This document shows positions 9,437 through 20,600 of a stretch of DNA of 64,000 bases, piece by piece; positions within the stretch are counted from its first letter, which is position 1, and each line of letters opens with the position of its first letter. The stretch is from contig JARGSG010000099.1 of NCBI GenBank assembly GCA_030374805.1, positions 206,841 through 270,840 of the forward strand, in the 5' to 3' direction. The notes beneath the pieces are model-generated. The model searched no databases. It saw only the letters and a list, made by a program, of their open reading frames with translations, and was not told the DNA's origin. The position numbers and the translations under genes were made by a program. The DNA is from Gracilaria gracilis. Its lineage: Eukaryota > Rhodophyta > Florideophyceae > Gracilariales > Gracilariaceae.

Positions 9437-12400
9437 ATGGATACCTCATCCTCCTCTTCCTCTTCCGGCATGGATGAAGGTTCAATGAGTACCGACCGAG
9501 AGGACGGCTACCACCTCCGCATAGGCGAAGAAGGTTCGAATGAAGAGTTTGACGACGACAACGACGAGGACGAGGACGACGATATGGACGAGGACGAGGA
9601 CGACCCTAACGACGAGTTCCAAGACGCAATCGACGATGTCGTCCACGATTTGGGCTTCTTCGGCCGCCATCGCAGAATCCTTAGCACAGAATTCACCAGC
9701 CCGCGCTTCGGTTTCAACGAGGACGCTACCCTGCGAGACATGCTACGCACCACTGTGCAGGGCCTTGTAAGATCCGGTTCAGTCAGTCATTTCCCGCGTA
9801 GCATTCACTTTGAACGCTTAGACCCTGATCACCACCCCGATGAGCCTCTCAGGCTTCCGTCCACGCGCTTACGAGAAGCTCACTTGCGAGAAGCACATTG
9901 GCAAATGCGAACCAGTTTCAGGCGCTCAGAGCCTCTGGCCATTCATCCTTCGCTTCGAAGACGGCCTTCGACCTACACGCCCGAATCAGATGTGGATGAT
10001 AGTGTTTCTGGCAGAAGCTCCGAATCCAATGACGGACAAACTTCTTTCGGCGTCTTACGCTCAATCTCTCGAATGCAGACCGTAGCTGCTGAACAAAACC
10101 TGCAAGATGACGGCGCTTTGACTCAATACACAGAGCGACACATGTCCCAGCCAACTAACGACGAGCCGTCGACAGCTGCTTCGGATCCTATTGTGCATGA
10201 TTCTAACCTCGGGTGGTTGTCTCGCAATCGCAATTTTGACCGTTTCGCGCAGGGTGACCGAGAGAGGGAGAGAATCCCGGCGGCTCTGCTTCGCCGCTGG
10301 ACTTATCACCCGTTATCTGATGGTGGAGATGTTCTTCCTGCCATGTTCGACGTTTCGGGGCCATTGCGAAGACCATCAAGGGCACTTGATGGAAAGCCCT
10401 TGATTACTGTGGAGAACCACAGCAGCGTAACTCCGCTTGTGGAAGGCGTGACTCGGCATTTTACCACTATGCTAACCGACCTTCGAGCCATTGGAAACAA
10501 ACTTAAGGGCGCAGAAAGGAAGTTTGAAAGCTTCAAAGACGCTAAGAGTAAAGAAGAGCAAGAAGACGAGGGAGTCAGAGAGTCTAAGAAGGCATCTGAC
10601 GAAGAGCAACGCGTTGAAATTCGAGATCACGACGAAGCGGATGATAACAATGCTGATAATCAAGAAATGGATGATGCAAACCAGGAGGTTTCCGATGGTT
10701 CTGAAGCGGTTCCTTCCAGCTCCAATCTTGACATCATTCGTCAAAGTGAAGATAATCAAGCTGAGCTAGGCACTGGTTTACAGCAGGCCATCCCGCGCTC
10801 CGCTCCTGGACTTGGCAATATACAGGAGGAGATTCCGCTTCCTGATCTTGTCATGGACTCTATAGAGGTCTCCAGAAGACGAACTTCTGAACAGCAACAA
10901 AACTCAACGGCGAGTCAGCCTGAGAACCCCATTGAGTCGCAGGATCAAGAAGACGTACCATCAACACCGAGGGAGACAACTGAGACGGACCAAACTGTCG
11001 ACAGCGAAGCTCCTCAAGAAAACGGAGGTGAAAATGTTAATCCGCCTTCGAACAACTTTTCGGAGGTTGCTGCGCAAAGAGCTGCCGCAGCCGGAATCTC
11101 TTTGGATGCGCCTGCCAATGTAAACCCTGCCGTGGTAGCGGCAGCAACAGAGAGCACTGGAATAGATCCGGCCTTCTTGGCCGCGCTTCCGGAAGAAATG
11201 CGAACCGAAATCTTGACCCAGTACTACGACAGCATTCGAACCAACACAAATGCTCAGTCTGATCAGACCTCCGCTGGAGCCACTAATATTAACCTCGACT
11301 TTCTGATTGCCCTGCCGCCAGCCCTTCGTACTGAAGTTTTGGAGATGGAAGCTCAATTTCAATCTAGACAAGAGGCACAGAATGGTTCAGGAAACAACGA
11401 GAACGGTAGTGGCAATGCCCAAGGCTCCCAAGTGGCCGGTACAGAAATGGACAATGCGACATTTGTTGCAACTCTACCTCCGGAATTAAGAGAAGAGGTC
11501 CTGCTTACATCTGGTGAGGCATTTATTCAGTCCCTTCCACCTCATGTGGCTGCAGAAGCACGACTACTACGTGAGCGAGAAATGAATTCAAGAATGCCCT
11601 GGGGTCAACAAGGCTCTCCGTATGGATCTGACCGGAGAGCACCGGGGATACTGCGCAGTGGTTCCAACGGACGCCATGAACGTAGCAGACGACGTGCTAT
11701 TCCGACATTGCGATGGAAGAAAGTTGACGATGGTTGGATAAGGGAGTTAAAGGATGCGGAGAATGAACCTGAAGCATTCCTTAATATCGATGGTATTGCT
11801 TCATTGGTCAATCTTCTTTGGATTCGCCACCCAGAGTTCGGAAAGGACCAAATATATCAGGTGTTTCGATTCGCTTGCAGGACGACAAGTACGAGGGAGC
11901 TTGTCCTACGCGAACTCGTCAATCTGGTGACCAGCAGCGATTCAGGAAGTCCTAGGACTAGTAGCTCTGCCACTATTGCTCGAGATTTCGAACACTGGAG
12001 GCTTCATGCGACAGCGGTGCGACGAGGCCTTGAAATCCTTTACATGATATGCAAGGATGACAAAATTGTATCAGAGTTTCTTTTAGGCCTTTCCCGCTCC
12101 CCAGAAGAACTTCATCATTATGTCACAGCCCCTGTCTCTGAGTTGATGTACAAAGCTACCAGCTTGTCTACTCTTATGACTCTGATGCAATCAAAACTGT
12201 TCATCCGAAGTGACTCTCACATGGATCAGCTGATAAGATTGATAAGCTTAATCAGCACTTCAATCCCTCCTGCTAAATCTACTGAAAGTATACAGCCCAG
12301 GGGAAGGCGCGACCGACGACATGCTCGAATGCTCGTTGACCGCTCGAGCCTAACAGAGCCGATGGGTCTTTTCATGGTAGACGTAGAAGATGACGACATC

Positions 12401-14668
12401 TTTCCCATGCCCGAAGAGGAGGATGACGAAGAGATTGAGAGCTATGAGGACCTTTTTGGTCCGCGAAGCCGGGAGCGGAACGATAGTCGCACACGGCTTA
12501 CAAACGAAACTGCCGAAGAGAACGACAATGATGAAGATAAAAAGAAGAAAGACGCCGAAGAGGAAGTAATTATTTCACCAAGGTTCAGAGTACCCCGCCT
12601 GAAAGAATCAGAGCTAATTTCGCTTACAAGTGTGCTTTTGAGGTCTTCTTGTGTGAATGAGACTCACAACCTGACAAGTCGGTGTATTGGAAGGCTTGGA
12701 GAGCTCCCGGAGAACAGGAAAACGTTTATGTCCTCTTTAGTGACGATTGCGAAGCAAGCTGGCGCGGATATTGAACGGGAATATTTGGGCGCCGTTGAGG
12801 AGTTACAAGCACGGGCAAGATCGAATGATGCGTCGCATAAGAAGCAAGTACTTTCGGGCTTCTCTTTGGGAAGCAACGCTAACGATATCACTTTGCTGAG
12901 GGTCGTGAAGTCCTTGTCAGAGCTACTAAAGCATGAGGTATCAAGAGCGGAACTAAACAACGGGGACGACGAAAAAGAAGAGGGTCTCTTGGAGCTAAGC
13001 CCTACTGATGCGGAGATCGGGGAATATCGCCGGTCAATGTCGAACGGGCTGTCAGGGGTATGGACTGCTCTAGACAAGTTGCTGGAGCTTGTCGCAGATG
13101 AAGCAATAACAAAGAGTGCGACAGCTGGGAAGAGAGGATCATCGTCCACCCCCTCAGTCGCTGAAATGCTTGGTCCGCAACGGAAGCGAGCTTCTAGTAG
13201 GGCTTTGTCTCCCATGTTATCGCGACTCAGTCCAGTTATCGAATCTTTCATAGTCATGCATACTGTTGAAGATTCTGAAGCCGGTCCTCGCGAAGACTCA
13301 GTCCCGCAATCACCTTTGGAACTCGCTCATGGGTCCCCTCGATCTCCTTCATGGAAGTTCAGGGAAAGTAATGAAGAGAACGATGCTAAACCAATGACTG
13401 TTGACGATGAATTGGCCGTATTCGTTGAAAGACATCGGGTTCCTATTAACACTCTCCTGCGCGCCAGTCCAGAACTCTTGCACACATCTTTCAAGGGCAC
13501 GCTGAAACATCCTCACGCTATCGATTTTGACAACAAGAAAGCATTCTTCCGAAACACCATTCGATTAAGGAGCTCCCAACACCGCACAGGCTCCATCAAA
13601 ATTAGTGTCCGACGGGACAGGGTGTTGGACGATTCATACAGTCAGCTGAGAATGCGAACCGCTGATGAAATGAAGGGCCGATTGCACGTGCAATTCACCG
13701 GTGAGGAAGGCGTCGATGCCGGTGGCGTGACAAGGGAATGGTATATTATCCTCGCGCGACAAATCTTTGATCCGAACTACGTCCTGTTTACTAGATCTGC
13801 CGCCAAGGCTGCTACCTATCAGCCCGACAAGCGTTCGTATATCAATCGGGAACATCTTGAAACGTTTCGTTTTGTTGGTCGGCTCATCGCCAAGGCAATT
13901 TACGATGGGCAGCTGATAGACGCGTATTTTACGCGATCTTTCTACAAGCACATACTGGGCATGAAGCCGAACTTTCACGACATAGAGGGTCAAGACCCAG
14001 ACTATTACAAGTCTTTGAAGTGGATCCTTGAAAATGATTGCACAGGAATCATTGACTACACCATGAGCGCGGAGTATGATGAATTTGGAAAGCAAACTGT
14101 GATTGACCTTGTGCCAAATGGAAGAAACATTCCAGTTACCGAAGAGAACAAGGCGGAGTATGTGAGACTGGTGACGGAGGTTCGCATGACGAAAACGATT
14201 GAAAAGCAGATTGAAGCTTTCAAAGAAGGATTCTACGAGATCATTCCCCTGGATGACTGCAAGATATTTAACGAGCTTGAGCTTGAGCTTTTAATGTCTG
14301 GGTTGCCTGATATCGACGTTACGGATTTGAAGGCAAACGTAGAGTACACTGGGTATACAGCGTCTTCTCCGCAAGTGAATTGGTTCTGGAGGTGCGTCAG
14401 TAAGATGGATCAAGAAGATCTTGCACGTCTGGTGATGTTCGTCACTGGCACAAGTAAAGTTCCTTTGGAAGGCTTCAGTCAGCTGCAGGGTATGAATGGG
14501 GGGCAGAAGTTCCAAATCCATCGAGTTAGTGGTGACACGATGCGACTTCCCTCCGCTCATACGTGTTTCAACCAACTTGATCTCCCCGAGTACAGCACCG
14601 CGGAGATTCTGTCGGAAAGATTACTTCGGGCTGTTCGTGAATGTAGTGTTGGCTTCGGCTTCGCATGA
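9437..14668 (+). CDS. HECT E3 ubiquitin-protein ligase, HUWE1/UPL1/Tom1 type
   Basis: The protein has 1743 aa from ATG 9437, which sits in a perfect GCCACCATGG context. The frame is open 151 codons upstream, but that part is unlike the protein. HECT ligases take ubiquitin from an E2 onto a Cys and pass it to substrates. A Ser- and Asp/Glu-rich N terminus (1-60) comes first. Three UBM-like (DUF4414) ubiquitin-binding repeats follow near residues 576, 621 and 675 (FLAALPEEMRTEIL, FLIALPPALRTEVL, FVATLPPELREEVL). The HECT domain occupies about 1390-1743, with FTGEEGVDAGGVTREW early and the catalytic Cys at residue 1710 in LPSAHTCFNQLDLPEY. It ends GFGFA, the usual HECT end. The architecture from the UBM region onward matches HUWE1 and plant UPL1/2. 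The long N-terminal armadillo part (DUF908/DUF913) of those proteins, which exceed 3000 aa, is absent here. No introns are seen. Confidence 0.93.
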   Translation: MDTSSSSSSSGMDEGSMSTDREDGYHLRIGEEGSNEEFDDDNDEDEDDDMDEDEDDPNDEFQDAIDDVVHDLGFFGRHRRILSTEFTSPRFGFNEDATLRDMLRTTVQGLVRSGSVSHFPRSIHFERLDPDHHPDEPLRLPSTRLREAHLREAHWQMRTSFRRSEPLAIHPSLRRRPSTYTPESDVDDSVSGRSSESNDGQTSFGVLRSISRMQTVAAEQNLQDDGALTQYTERHMSQPTNDEPSTAASDPIVHDSNLGWLSRNRNFDRFAQGDRERERIPAALLRRWTYHPLSDGGDVLPAMFDVSGPLRRPSRALDGKPLITVENHSSVTPLVEGVTRHFTTMLTDLRAIGNKLKGAERKFESFKDAKSKEEQEDEGVRESKKASDEEQRVEIRDHDEADDNNADNQEMDDANQEVSDGSEAVPSSSNLDIIRQSEDNQAELGTGLQQAIPRSAPGLGNIQEEIPLPDLVMDSIEVSRRRTSEQQQNSTASQPENPIESQDQEDVPSTPRETTETDQTVDSEAPQENGGENVNPPSNNFSEVAAQRAAAAGISLDAPANVNPAVVAAATESTGIDPAFLAALPEEMRTEILTQYYDSIRTNTNAQSDQTSAGATNINLDFLIALPPALRTEVLEMEAQFQSRQEAQNGSGNNENGSGNAQGSQVAGTEMDNATFVATLPPELREEVLLTSGEAFIQSLPPHVAAEARLLREREMNSRMPWGQQGSPYGSDRRAPGILRSGSNGRHERSRRRAIPTLRWKKVDDGWIRELKDAENEPEAFLNIDGIASLVNLLWIRHPEFGKDQIYQVFRFACRTTSTRELVLRELVNLVTSSDSGSPRTSSSATIARDFEHWRLHATAVRRGLEILYMICKDDKIVSEFLLGLSRSPEELHHYVTAPVSELMYKATSLSTLMTLMQSKLFIRSDSHMDQLIRLISLISTSIPPAKSTESIQPRGRRDRRHARMLVDRSSLTEPMGLFMVDVEDDDIFPMPEEEDDEEIESYEDLFGPRSRERNDSRTRLTNETAEENDNDEDKKKKDAEEEVIISPRFRVPRLKESELISLTSVLLRSSCVNETHNLTSRCIGRLGELPENRKTFMSSLVTIAKQAGADIEREYLGAVEELQARARSNDASHKKQVLSGFSLGSNANDITLLRVVKSLSELLKHEVSRAELNNGDDEKEEGLLELSPTDAEIGEYRRSMSNGLSGVWTALDKLLELVADEAITKSATAGKRGSSSTPSVAEMLGPQRKRASSRALSPMLSRLSPVIESFIVMHTVEDSEAGPREDSVPQSPLELAHGSPRSPSWKFRESNEENDAKPMTVDDELAVFVERHRVPINTLLRASPELLHTSFKGTLKHPHAIDFDNKKAFFRNTIRLRSSQHRTGSIKISVRRDRVLDDSYSQLRMRTADEMKGRLHVQFTGEEGVDAGGVTREWYIILARQIFDPNYVLFTRSAAKAATYQPDKRSYINREHLETFRFVGRLIAKAIYDGQLIDAYFTRSFYKHILGMKPNFHDIEGQDPDYYKSLKWILENDCTGIIDYTMSAEYDEFGKQTVIDLVPNGRNIPVTEENKAEYVRLVTEVRMTKTIEKQIEAFKEGFYEIIPLDDCKIFNELELELLMSGLPDIDVTDLKANVEYTGYTASSPQVNWFWRCVSKMDQEDLARLVMFVTGTSKVPLEGFSQLQGMNGGQKFQIHRVSGDTMRLPSAHTCFNQLDLPEYSTAEILSERLLRAVRECSVGFGFA

Positions 14669-14871
14669 TCTGCATGTCTACAAAATTGAGAGGAAGGTTT
14701 TGTATAGGTTTGGACTCACAAAGGCTTTGCTATGCGCGTAGTCAGCTTGTACAGACTGTTTCAGATATATTTAGGACTCGTCTAACTTTCGTAATGTGCA
14801 ATTGCACTTGATAGTTTATGGTAACTAAACCATCCACAGTAACATCTAACTCGCTTCGGTCAGCTAGTCGT

Positions 14872-16260
14872 TCACAACTCATCTCCCTGACATTGTGTAT
14901 CCTTCCTAGGCCTTGAATGCTGCCTTCGAATTCTCCCATCCACACCAATTTCAAATACCTGATCCCGCAAGCGCACAAAGCTCGTGCTTCCGGACCCACA
15001 GGGCACTTCGGTTGGCGCTTTCGAAGGTGAGAGTTGGGATTCTGGAGCATGGGGGGCAAGACCCCAGCGGTGCGCCTCGGGGTCATTATCTCGTCGAAAG
15101 TTTGAGTATCCGTGTGGTCGTGAACGCGAACTGTATGAATGTACGTCCCGTATAGATGTGTGAGAAAAATGGGAGGAAAGGCTGTCTAACGTATCTAATG
15201 AACTCATTGACGCGTTTACCGATAGCGAATTGGGAGTGTGGGGCAAGGGATTGCCAGCCCATGGCGCACATGGGTTCCGTCTCTCATCAACTGTCTTGCC
15301 CCGGTAGTAAGTTCGGCGTTGAAAGGCCTTGCTGCACGGAGGAGGCACGAACAGGTCATTCTCCTTCAATAAGGCTTCACATTTACAACAATCCGGGCCA
15401 TTACTAGCTGAGCATACATTTTTCGTCTTCGAGTCATGAAAGGATGGTCGCAAATCTCTCTGCGTCGATACAAGATGGATATTTGAAGGGAAAATTCCTA
15501 TCTCGTGTTCTTCACGCTCACCGTCACATGGCTTTTCTAGCCCTGTTAAGCTTGTGGTCTGTGGAGAGTTTGGTAACAATGCGTCTGTCTCGCGATATGC
15601 AAGCGCATGTTCTTCACTGTCGAACGACACACTTGCTGACATGGACCGCAGTCCATTAGGGGCAAATTTCGTTCCGTTCCATGGCGCCAAATGAATCGGG
15701 GAGATGACTTCTTTTGACTGTGCTGGACGACCTGGATTATTGAGTTCAGACCGCTGAGGGTTGCTAGAGAATGACTCCTGTGATGTTATTGATAGTATTG
15801 AGTCGATAATGGGTGACGAGAGGTCGGGATACAACAGCGAATGATGTTTCGTGAAGTTTGGGTTGTCATCAGTAGCACTTGATACTCCTAATGGAGAGTA
15901 AGGCAGGAATAGTGCAAGCATGACATTCTCAACCTGGACGCTGGAAGGCATCGCATGGTTTAGATTCGAACCAGGCTTGGCGAAAGGGAGAGAAGGTATT
16001 CTAGGCCCCGTATCATCACGTGCAGTCTCTGCATGAGCTCGTGTTTGCTCTTTTCGGCGCACTGGAAGTAGTGCAAGCGGATAGCACATTCGAAGAAGAC
16101 GAGATAGTGCGAGGGTACGTTCAAGGACGACATCTCGTGGAGCACTTTGCAGAAGCCCTTCTCGCAAAAAGACCAAGGTGCTTTTAAGCAATGTGTTCAT
16201 CAGCGAACATCGCGACTCCAGCAAGCTCTGAACATGGATGTCATCCGCTGGAAATGCCAT
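14872..16260 (-). CDS. unrecognised Ser/Pro-rich protein, 462 aa
   Basis: A single open frame starts at ATG 16258-16260 (CCCATCATGGCA). In the same frame, 35 more codons upstream are open back to a TAG and contain no ATG. A short upstream exon therefore cannot be excluded, and a GTAAGT word lies in that stretch. The first 80 residues look helical (VQSLLESRCSLMNTLLKSTL and a Leu/Arg-rich segment ending in a basic KEQTRAHAE). The rest is Ser/Pro-rich and probably disordered, with a small Cys cluster (DCCKCEALL) near residue 293 and a basic C terminus. No signal peptide or known domain was recognised. It is convergent with the HECT gene, 200 bp away. Confidence 0.6.
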   Translation of the reverse strand: MAFPADDIHVQSLLESRCSLMNTLLKSTLVFLREGLLQSAPRDVVLERTLALSRLLRMCYPLALLPVRRKEQTRAHAETARDDTGPRIPSLPFAKPGSNLNHAMPSSVQVENVMLALFLPYSPLGVSSATDDNPNFTKHHSLLYPDLSSPIIDSILSITSQESFSSNPQRSELNNPGRPAQSKEVISPIHLAPWNGTKFAPNGLRSMSASVSFDSEEHALAYRETDALLPNSPQTTSLTGLEKPCDGEREEHEIGIFPSNIHLVSTQRDLRPSFHDSKTKNVCSASNGPDCCKCEALLKENDLFVPPPCSKAFQRRTYYRGKTVDERRNPCAPWAGNPLPHTPNSLSVNASMSSLDTLDSLSSHFSHTSIRDVHSYSSRSRPHGYSNFRRDNDPEAHRWGLAPHAPESQLSPSKAPTEVPCGSGSTSFVRLRDQVFEIGVDGRIRRQHSRPRKDTQCQGDEL

Positions 16261-16760
16261 GATGGGCAGAGAAGGGAGCTGAACATTATGGTGGGCAGGG
16301 GCTTTGACATTCGGTAACTTACCTACTATAGAGCTACCCGATGTGCCGGTGGACGGTGGCCTCTATGGTGGCGGTTGAGAATGGATCCATGGCTGTGGTT
16401 GGCTCTTACAATTGGTTCAGCGATCTGCTAGCCGATTGCAAAATCTATGCTGATTGATCGTCGTCCCAACTTCATGGCGCATGGGACATGAATCAAATGT
16501 GCGCTCGTGGCCTAGTTCCCTTAGTATTTCAAACAATCGCCCTGTGTCATACCGCGGTAAATGGGGTCGCCATGGCAACTGCCAGTCGTAAGGCATGCGG
16601 GTTGTTCGTGCAGCCAGACTGCTTTCCACGAAGTAGACGAGCGCTGTTCGTTCATTTACGTCCTCTGTGTACCTACTAATGATACTTCATCTCATGTAGC
16701 TCAAGAAGACCAACCGCTAACATAACGGAAAAGACATTAACTGTGGCACAAATGTGCGAT
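16261..16760. other. spacer upstream of the 462-aa gene
   Basis: The spacer separates two minus-strand genes and should contain the 3' end of the zinc-finger gene and the promoter of the 462-aa gene. Short open frames on both strands show no family. A GTAAGT donor-like word near 16315-16320 (minus strand) is the only splice-like signal. Confidence 0.45.
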
Positions 16761-17180
16761 TTAGCCTGTGAAGAAACGCTTCCAGCTCTGCCACGGCAAG
16801 AACCCACCACATCTATTGATTAAGAAAGCAGGTAAGTATATACAGCCGAAGCAGTATGTTCGAAACAAAAAAGCGCGAACTTACTTTGGACATCTTTTCA
16901 AAAGGCGACCGCGTTTTACAAGTCCGCTTCCACTGCACTGGTCACAAGTTCGTTGCCGATATATTCTCTCTCCAAACAACACGGCGGCGACGAAGAAAGG
17001 AATAGCTAGAGCAATGCTGCCCACTACCACAGACACATCCGGAGACAAGGGCGTAAGCACATCCGGTGAGAGCGACTCAGGAGCAAGCTGCATGCGCGAG
17101 CGCGGACGTCGGACTGGGGAAACTGCTTTCTTTGAAGAAGCCTTCGGTGTGAAGAAAGTGGGCGCTTGGAACGCCATCAT
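16761..17180 (-). CDS. putative plastid membrane protein with DnaJ-type CXXCXGXG zinc finger (two exons)
   Basis: The gene is read as complement(join(16761..16812,16885..17180)), 115 aa. The 72-nt intron starts GTAAGT and ends ATAG. Without splicing, the frame stops right after RCPK. With splicing it continues CGGFLPWQSWKRFF and completes a CXXC...CXXC zinc site (C79, C82, C97, C100). The first pair is embedded in CDQCSGSG, as in the cysteine-rich domain of DnaJ and plastid BSD2/PSA2-like proteins. Residues 1-45 are basic and rich in Ser, Pro and Ala, which fits a plastid transit peptide. Residues about 49-69 (VSVVVGSIALAIPFFVAAVLF) form one membrane helix. The likely role is assembly or maintenance of a thylakoid complex, but that is inference from related plastid proteins. 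ATGATGG offers two adjacent starts. It is divergent from methionine synthase. Confidence 0.75.
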
Positions 17181-17666
17181 GTTCCCGAAGCAGTTCTACA
17201 GAGATGGCTCCAAAGCTTCTCTCTTCGTTAGAAAGGACTCCAGTTATAGATATCACCTGTGTGGGGCGAGAGATCTATATCATAGATCTACAATACCTGA
17301 GCGCTTCGTGGGCTTACACGTGCACATGTGTATCAGTGCTGACCACTCGCTTACAGACTTTGGTCGCCGCGTTTGAGTGGTGCTCCCAATGCGCAACGGG
17401 CCCAATGGCGCCTGCGCAATGGCCACAGCTCTCTCGCCAGGGTGGGCTGACGGCGCCTCAGCCACTACGTCGGGCCAAACGGCGCTGCACTGTACTCGTC
17501 ACTTCGGTAGCTGGTGGGCGATAACTGAATTAAGCGCTTTACGCGACCGTGCTACGCCTTGCCGTAAGCGCTACCGTTGGTATCACTCCGTCCGTTTCAA
17601 GTAAGTCCGTGTGTCTGCATCTCCCACTATCGTCTTCTTCTTAGTGAGTTTGTGCCTTTAGCAGTC
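17181..17666. promoter_or_regulatory. shared spacer of divergent genes, with a possible 44-nt 5'UTR intron of methionine synthase
   Basis: The 486-bp gap contains both promoters. On the plus strand GTAAGT at 17601 and a pyrimidine tract ending TTCTTCTTAG at 17644 look like a donor and acceptor just upstream of the methionine synthase ATG. At 44 nt the intron would be very short. The reading is tentative. Confidence 0.4.
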
Positions 17667-20600
17667 ATGGCTCAGCCATCCGAATTCGAGCCCGCTATCT
17701 TCGCGGAGATTCGTGCCGTGCTCAATGAACGTGTTATGTACATTGACGGTGCCATGGGTACTATGATTCAACGCTACAAGCTCAAGGAGCATGATTTTCG
17801 TGGCGAGCGTTACAAAAATCATTCGCATGACCTCCAAGGTAATAATGATCTCCTGTCTATCACTCGACCGGACATCATTCAGGAAATTCATGAACAGTAC
17901 CTGGAAGCCGGTTCTGATTTCCTTGAAACCAATACCTTTTCTGGTACTCGCATTGCGCAAGCTGATTACGAACTTGACACGGAGAAGGATGTGTACGATA
18001 TAAACTTTGAGAGTGCAAGGGTTGCTCGTGCCGCCTGTGACAAGTATGAAGCCATGGACGGTAAGCGTCGTTACGTTTGTGGTGCAATTGGACCTACCAA
18101 CCGCACTCTTAGTATCTCTCCTGATGTCAATGATCCCTCATTCAGGAACATTACGTACATGAAGGTAGTCGATGCCTATTATGAGCAAGTGCACGCGCTC
18201 GCTGAAGGAAAAGTGGATGTTCTCCTTGTCGAAACTATTTTCGATACCCTCAACGCCAAGGCCGCTATCTTTGCCATTCAGAAGTACTTCGATGATAATC
18301 CCGATCAGCCTGAGATTCCGATATTCATATCTGGTACTGTCGTGGATATGAGCGGCAGAACGCTTTCCGGTCAGACCACCGAAGGCTTCTGGACATCTGT
18401 TGAGCACGCCAAGCCCCTGGCTGTTGGTCTCAACTGTGCGTTGGGTGCTAAGGATATGCGTCAGTATATAGAGCGCTTAGGGCGTTGTTCGGACACGTAC
18501 ATCATTTGTTATCCCAATGCTGGTCTTCCCAATGCTATGGGAGGTTATGACCAAACTGGTCCAGAAATGGCGGAAGAGTTGGCACCGTTCTCCAGGGATC
18601 GTCTTTGCAACATTGTGGGAGGATGCTGCGGTTCCACCCCTGCTCATATCAAGTCCATTGTCGAGGCCTTTAGCAAGGTTGCGCCGAAGGCACCACCGAA
18701 ACCCCTTCCGAACATGATGAGACTCTCAGGTTTGGAACAGTTTGTGTTAGACCCAGGTCTCGTTCGGTTTGTCAATGTTGGCGAGAGGTGTAACGTTGCT
18801 GGTTCTATGTTCTTCAAGAAACAAGTTTTGGCTGGAAATTACGAGAAGATGCAAGAGATCGCGTTGAAGCAGGTTGAAAATGGAGCTCAGGTTCTGGATA
18901 TCAATTTTGATGAGGGCCTGCTTGACTCTCATGCTGTGATGAGAAAGTTCTGCAATCTTCTGGCCACCGAACCTGATGTTGCCAAAGTTCCCTTTATGAT
19001 TGATTCCTCAAAGTTTGATGTCGTCGAACAGGGTCTTCAGTGTATACAGGGCAAGTGCATTGTCAACTCTATTTCTCTCAAGGTAGGCGTTGACGAATTT
19101 ATGAGACATGCTAAGCTCGTGAAGCGATACGGAGCCGCGGTCGTTGTCATGGCTTTTGATGAGGAAGGTCAAGCAGCGAGTCGTGATGACAAAGTTAGGA
19201 TTTGTGCTAGGGCGTATAAGATCCTGGTAGAAGACGTTAAGTTCAATCCAAATGACATTATTTTCGATCCGAATATCCTTACGGTTGCCACTGGTATCGA
19301 GGAGCATAACAACTACGCGAAAGATTTCTTCGAGGCCACGAAGTTAATCAAAGAAACTTTGCCTCACTGCCACATTTCGGGTGGTGTTTCTAACATTTCC
19401 TTTTCGTTCCGTGGTAACAATGCCCTTCGAGAAGCAATGCACTCAGCTTTCTTGTATTATGGTATCACGAATGGAATGGATATGGGTATCGTCAACGCAG
19501 GTGTTATCCCCGTCTATTCGGACATCCCTGAGAAGCTATTGAATCTCATTGAAGATGTTCTCCTTAATCGTTCTCCTGAAGCCACAGAGAATCTCCTAGA
19601 ATTCTCGCTCAACATGGACAAGAAGAGTTCCATCGGTGGTGGTAATGATGCAGACAAAAACAAATGGCGTTCACTGCAGGTGAAGGAAAGACTTTCACAC
19701 GCTCTTGTGAAGGGTATTGATGAGTTTGTTCTCGGGGATGTTGAAGAAGCTCGCCAGGCCGCAGACAAACCTCTGGACGTCATTGAAGGTCCTCTAATGG
19801 ACGGTATGAACATAGTTGGCGACCTATTCGGTGCTGGAAAGATGTTCTTGCCACAAGTCATCAAATCTGCTCGAGTAATGAAAAAGGCTGTAGCTGTTTT
19901 AATCCCATACATGGAGGCGGAGAAAGAAGCGAGAATTGCCGAGGCCCAAGCGAGAGGAGAAACTGCCACAGAAGACGATATGTATGCCGGTACAATGGTA
20001 ATTGCAACTGTGAAGGGAGACGTACATGACATTGGAAAGAACATCGTGGCGGTTGTGCTGGGTTGCAACAACTACAAGGTTGTAGATCTCGGAGTCATGT
20101 GCCCCTGCGATAAGATTATTGACGCTGCGAGGGAGCACAGAGCCAACGTCATTGGTCTTTCTGGATTGATTACCCCTTCCCTCGACGAAATGGTTTACGT
20201 CGCCGCCAGGCTAGAGAAAGAAAAGATGAAGATTCCTCTACTCATTGGCGGAGCCACCACTTCTAAGATGCACACTGCTGTCAAGGTCGCACCTCGTTAC
20301 AACGCTCCTACAGTTCATGTCCTGGATGCATCTCGAGCAGTGACTGTGGTTTCATCTTTGCTTGATGAGAATAACAACGAGGATTTCATTGAAGATGTTG
20401 CCGAGGAGTACGAAGAGCTTCGTGAAGAACATTATGCAGGACTTGAAGAACGAAAGTATGTTGATCTGAAGCAGGCCCGGGAGCGTAAACTGAAGATCGA
20501 CTTCACTGGTTCTGAACCGCCTGCTTGTAGGCCTGGGTTCTTGGGTGTTGAGGCGTTGCGAGAGTATCCTCTGGAAGAGCTTTTGCCTTATATTGACTGG

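Noticed and set aside
12664-13257. 197-aa minus-strand ORF inside the HECT gene
   Set aside because: Ser-rich shadow of the coding strand with no independent support.
16768-17376. 202-aa plus-strand ORF
   Set aside because: It covers the antisense of the zinc-finger gene including its intron, and has no domain.
19514-20071. 185-aa minus-strand ORF inside methionine synthase
   Set aside because: Shadow frame opposite a well-conserved enzyme.
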